64,000 bases of DNA, taken from Cohnella xylanilytica (GTDB lineage Bacteria > Bacillota > Bacilli > Paenibacillales > Paenibacillaceae). The position numbers were made by a program, and so were the translations under genes. Positions 62,166 to 64,000 of this stretch are shown here, one piece after another. The notes beneath the pieces are model-generated. The model ran no database searches. It saw only the letters and a program-made list of their open reading frames with translations, and was not told the origin of the DNA. The first letter of the stretch is position 1. Each line of letters starts with the position of its first letter. The stretch is from positions 16,352-80,351 of the forward strand of contig NZ_JACJVR010000038.1 of NCBI RefSeq assembly GCF_014212175.1, given 5' to 3'.

Positions 62166-62918
62166 CTAGCCTCTCAGCTGAATCTCATAATCTGTAACAA
62201 TCTTTCCATCGTACTGAATAATTTGGCCATTTTGATTCTGATCAGACAGGATAATGTCGGTACTCATCTGCCCTGCGGCTTCGGCAGACTTGACGAATCC
62301 GCCATGCGCACCAGCTTCCATACCATTCAAGTCGGTTGCGACAGCGCCAGGCATGATGCCGAAAATCTGGCGACGGCTGCCCATTTTTTCAAACTCGTAA
62401 GCGTAAGTCAGTGTCATCACGTTGAGTGCTGCTTTGCTCGTAATATAAGCGAGCGGGTGCCAAAAGCCGGTTGGCGAAATCGGAACGGTGATGTTAACGA
62501 TTTTCGCGTTATCTGCCAGAGAGGGCAGCAGATTTTTCGTGAGTTCATGTGTCCCGAGAAAATTCGTTTCCATCGTCGTGCGCAGATCCTCAGTTGTATA
62601 GTCAAATGTGTGCTTGGCCATGTCGAGCGCCGCGTGCCCAGGCTTGACACTATCAGGAATCCCAGCATTATTGACCAGAATATCGAGCGAATTAACCATT
62701 TTAGCCGCTGCATGCAGGCTGCCAAGATCATTCAAATCAATCTTGACGAACGTCGCCGATATATCTTCTGCGGTAAGTTTTTCGACTGCTGCCTGGCCAC
62801 GGGCTTCATCACGCGCCCCAACGAGAATATCATAGCCATGCTTTCCAAGACTTCGAGCGATTTCGAATCCAATTCCTTTGTTTGCGCCGGTTACTAATGC
62901 AGTCTTTTTCATTTTCAT
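62166..62918 (-). CDS. Short-chain dehydrogenase/reductase (SDR)
   Basis: A 250-aa NAD(P)-dependent oxidoreductase of the classical SDR type. The cofactor motif TGANKGIG is at 10-17, NNAG at 83-86 and the active-site YxxxK is Tyr158/Lys162 (LAYITSKAAL). The Ser normally about 13 residues before Tyr is not clearly in place (VNITVPISPTG); Ser148 may substitute. The substrate is unknown. The gene is divergent from a MerR-type regulator and shares a promoter with MerR-type geometry, so it is probably induced by that regulator. Base composition is lower in GC than in the sugar genes. Confidence 0.92.
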   Translation of the reverse strand: MKMKKTALVTGANKGIGFEIARSLGKHGYDILVGARDEARGQAAVEKLTAEDISATFVKIDLNDLGSLHAAAKMVNSLDILVNNAGIPDSVKPGHAALDMAKHTFDYTTEDLRTTMETNFLGTHELTKNLLPSLADNAKIVNITVPISPTGFWHPLAYITSKAALNVMTLTYAYEFEKMGSRRQIFGIMPGAVATDLNGMEAGAHGGFVKSAEAAGQMSTDIILSDQNQNGQIIQYDGKIVTDYEIQLRG

Positions 62919-62955
62919 CCCTCATTCCAAATTTTATTTTCATCTCACATTGATT

Positions 62956-62986
62956 AGATTACTATGCTACACTTAGTGTAGGTCAA
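62956..62986 (-). promoter_or_regulatory. MerR-type promoter/operator of the SDR gene
   Basis: Minus strand: TTGACC (62986-62981), a 19-bp spacer, TAATCT (62961-62956). The spacer contains the palindrome CTACACTTAGTGTAG (62967-62981). An over-long 19-bp spacer with a central dyad is the hallmark of MerR-activated promoters. Confidence 0.82.
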
Positions 62987-63013
62987 CCAAAATAAATTAG
63001 CGAGGAAGATGAA

Positions 63014-63373
63014 ATGTATACGATTGGTCAAGCGGCACAAAAAGTCGGCTTCAGTATAGGAGCGATACGCTTCTATGAAAGAAAAGGACTCTTGGAGCCG
63101 GCGGCAAGGAGCGAACAGAATAATCGTCTATATACCGATTCTGAACTAAATTGGTTAGTTTTCATCAAATGCCTTCGCGAAACCGGCATGCGTGTAGAGG
63201 ATATTAAACAATTCGCTAATATGGTGATGGCCGGAACCGCTACCTTGCCTGAGCGAATTAAAATCATTCAAGATCAAAAGCAAAAACTTCTAGATGATAT
63301 TGAAGAAAAAAAGTCACAACTCGTTCACTTGGAGCGCAAGCTCCAGCGTTATTACAACGGTGAGAATTACTAG
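63014..63373 (+). CDS. MerR-family transcriptional regulator
   Basis: A 119-aa regulator. The MerR helix-turn-helix and wing are at 1-70 (YTIGQAAQKVGFSIGAIRFYERKGLLEPAARSEQNNRLYTDSELNWLVFIKCLRETGM), followed by a dimerisation coiled coil (about 78-112). There is almost no C-terminal effector domain and no Cys cluster, so it is not a metal sensor; it resembles the short regulators paired with oxidoreductases. GAGGAAG precedes the ATG. It is divergent from the SDR gene and most likely acts on the promoter between them. Confidence 0.93.
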   Translation: MYTIGQAAQKVGFSIGAIRFYERKGLLEPAARSEQNNRLYTDSELNWLVFIKCLRETGMRVEDIKQFANMVMAGTATLPERIKIIQDQKQKLLDDIEEKKSQLVHLERKLQRYYNGENY

Positions 63374-63587
63374 TATGTGCAGGTACAGGCTATCCAACAC
63401 CCAACCTACGATCTCACTGGTCTGACTCGAATGCTCTTTGTACCGATTCGTGGAGAGCATTCAGCTCTTATGAGAATTCAAATACTTTTTGGAATCCAAC
63501 GAATTCTGCAACAAACCGTCTAAAGAATTATGTTACAATTCCAATTAATTCTGGAATTTCACACCTACGCCTTAACTTAATGACATT

Positions 63588-63728
63588 GACCAGCGGCCAC
63601 CAGATTTTCTCTGCAAACAGTTGGTTTCCGTAACCATGCCCCCGCTTCAATGCATCTTTGCGCTCTCCCATTCGACGACGTAAGTGCCACTTGATCCATT
63701 TTGCATGTTCGATTTCAAAACTCATCAT
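63588..63728 (-). pseudogene. N-terminal part of the split endonuclease-like gene
   Basis: From ATG-ATG at 63728/63725 behind GGGAGGTGGAA, the text MSFEIEHAKWIKWHLRRRMG, then ERKDALKRGHGYGNQLFAEKIWWPL matches the start of the same family as the fragment at 61848-62158. After WWPLV the similarity ends and the frame runs into unrelated sequence up to a stop at 63528. About 13 residues of the native protein between the two parts are missing. Order and strand are those expected if roughly 1.4 kb carrying SDR and MerR replaced a short central piece. The 63374-63587 stretch between MerR and this fragment shows no gene. Confidence 0.7.
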
Positions 63729-63745
63729 TTCCACCTCCCTTTGGA

Positions 63746-63794
63746 TAAAAAAACGCCCCGGTCCTTCCTGCTCAAGCCAGAAAGATCGGGGCGT
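63746..63794 (-). terminator. Intrinsic terminator facing left, next to palindrome array 2
   Basis: ACGCCCCGGTCCTT (63753-63766) pairs with AAGATCGGGGCGT (63782-63794) apart from one or two positions, and the minus strand then reads TTTTTTT. It ends a minus-strand transcript coming from beyond the right edge and passing through the array. Confidence 0.8.
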
Positions 63795-63813
63795 GCTTCG
63801 CCACAATATAGCT

Positions 63814-63987
63814 TTGTACGAATTATCGTACAAAAGATGCTCCATTGGTTTCATTTAAGACGATTTGTACGTTTCATCATACAAATATCTACGTCTACCT
63901 TTTCAAACCTGCAATTTTATACGATAAATCGTACAAGACAGGCCATCCAGTCGATCAGGTCGTCATTTTGTACGATAAATCGTTACT
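63814..63987. repeat. Second array of four 20-bp palindromes with 51-52 bp period
   Basis: Copies at 63814-63833 (TTGTACGAATTATCGTACAA, perfect 8-bp arms), 63865-63884, 63917-63936 and 63968-63987; spacing 51, 52, 51. The last copy keeps its left arm and centre, but the right end is altered. The 31-32 bp between copies are unrelated. It may continue past the window edge. Sequence and period match the array at 6223-6397. Confidence 0.87.
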
Positions 63988-64000
63988 ACTTAGGTTCCCC

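Noticed and set aside
62115..62897. 260-codon plus-strand frame opposite the SDR gene
   Set aside because: No domain recognisable, and the SDR gene on the other strand has full motifs and a promoter.

Overview
The window looks like chromosomal DNA of a high-GC member of the Paenibacillaceae (Paenibacillus/Cohnella type). This is inferred from the GC-rich coding style, Gram-positive ribosome binding sites, lipoprotein solute-binding proteins, LplA/B/C-type sugar ABC transporters and repeated YesM/YesN two-component pairs. No rRNA, tRNA or CRISPR array was seen. Almost the whole window is devoted to uptake and breakdown of plant polysaccharides.

Region by region: (1) 1-6163 is a xylan module: a lipoprotein GH10 xylanase, an SGNH esterase with an apparent terminal frameshift, a CE1-type esterase and the start of an LplB/LplC transporter, with a divergent regulator whose receiver domain lacks the phospho-acceptor Asp. 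(2) 6523-19527 is a 13-kb minus-strand operon: a CBM-like/solute-binding fusion, two permeases, an NHL beta-propeller, a Yip1-like membrane protein, a DUF5696 protein, two more permeases and a lipoprotein binding protein. (3) 19844-26579 encodes a GH43 arabinofuranosidase/xylosidase preceded by a binding protein-kinase-regulator triad resembling AraPST. (4) 26931-28637 is a secreted GH5 enzyme with a ricin-B-like tail. (5) 28692-36480 is an LplABC-type transporter with a Nif3-like gene and its own YesMN pair. (6) 36564-39841 carries a PfkB kinase, a GH13_18 phosphorylase and an esterase. (7) 40208-51704 is a YesMN-controlled operon with an LplABC transporter, GH3 and GH2. (8) 51844-52840 is a small AT-richer scar holding an FtsX remnant and an AAA ATPase gene broken by one stop codon. 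(9) 52985-61125 is a cellobiose-type module: a DUF5107-TPR protein, an AraC regulator, a LacI regulator with matching operators and cellobiose phosphorylase. (10) 61224-64000 is an AT-richer accessory end: mazEF, an SDR/MerR pair that splits an endonuclease-like gene, and a repeat array.

The parts fit a scheme in which secreted or anchored enzymes (GH10, GH43, GH5, esterases) cut polymers outside, lipoproteins and permeases import oligosaccharides, YesM-type kinases sense extracellular sugar and YesN-type regulators switch on the neighbouring transporter, and cytoplasmic GH2, GH3, GH94, GH13 phosphorylase and PfkB kinase finish the job, partly by energy-saving phosphorolysis.

The least explained signals are two separate intergenic arrays (6223-6397 and 63814-63987) of related 20-bp palindromes repeated with the same 51-52 bp period, each next to a strong terminator, and the DUF5696/Yip1/NHL operon flanked by two permease pairs.
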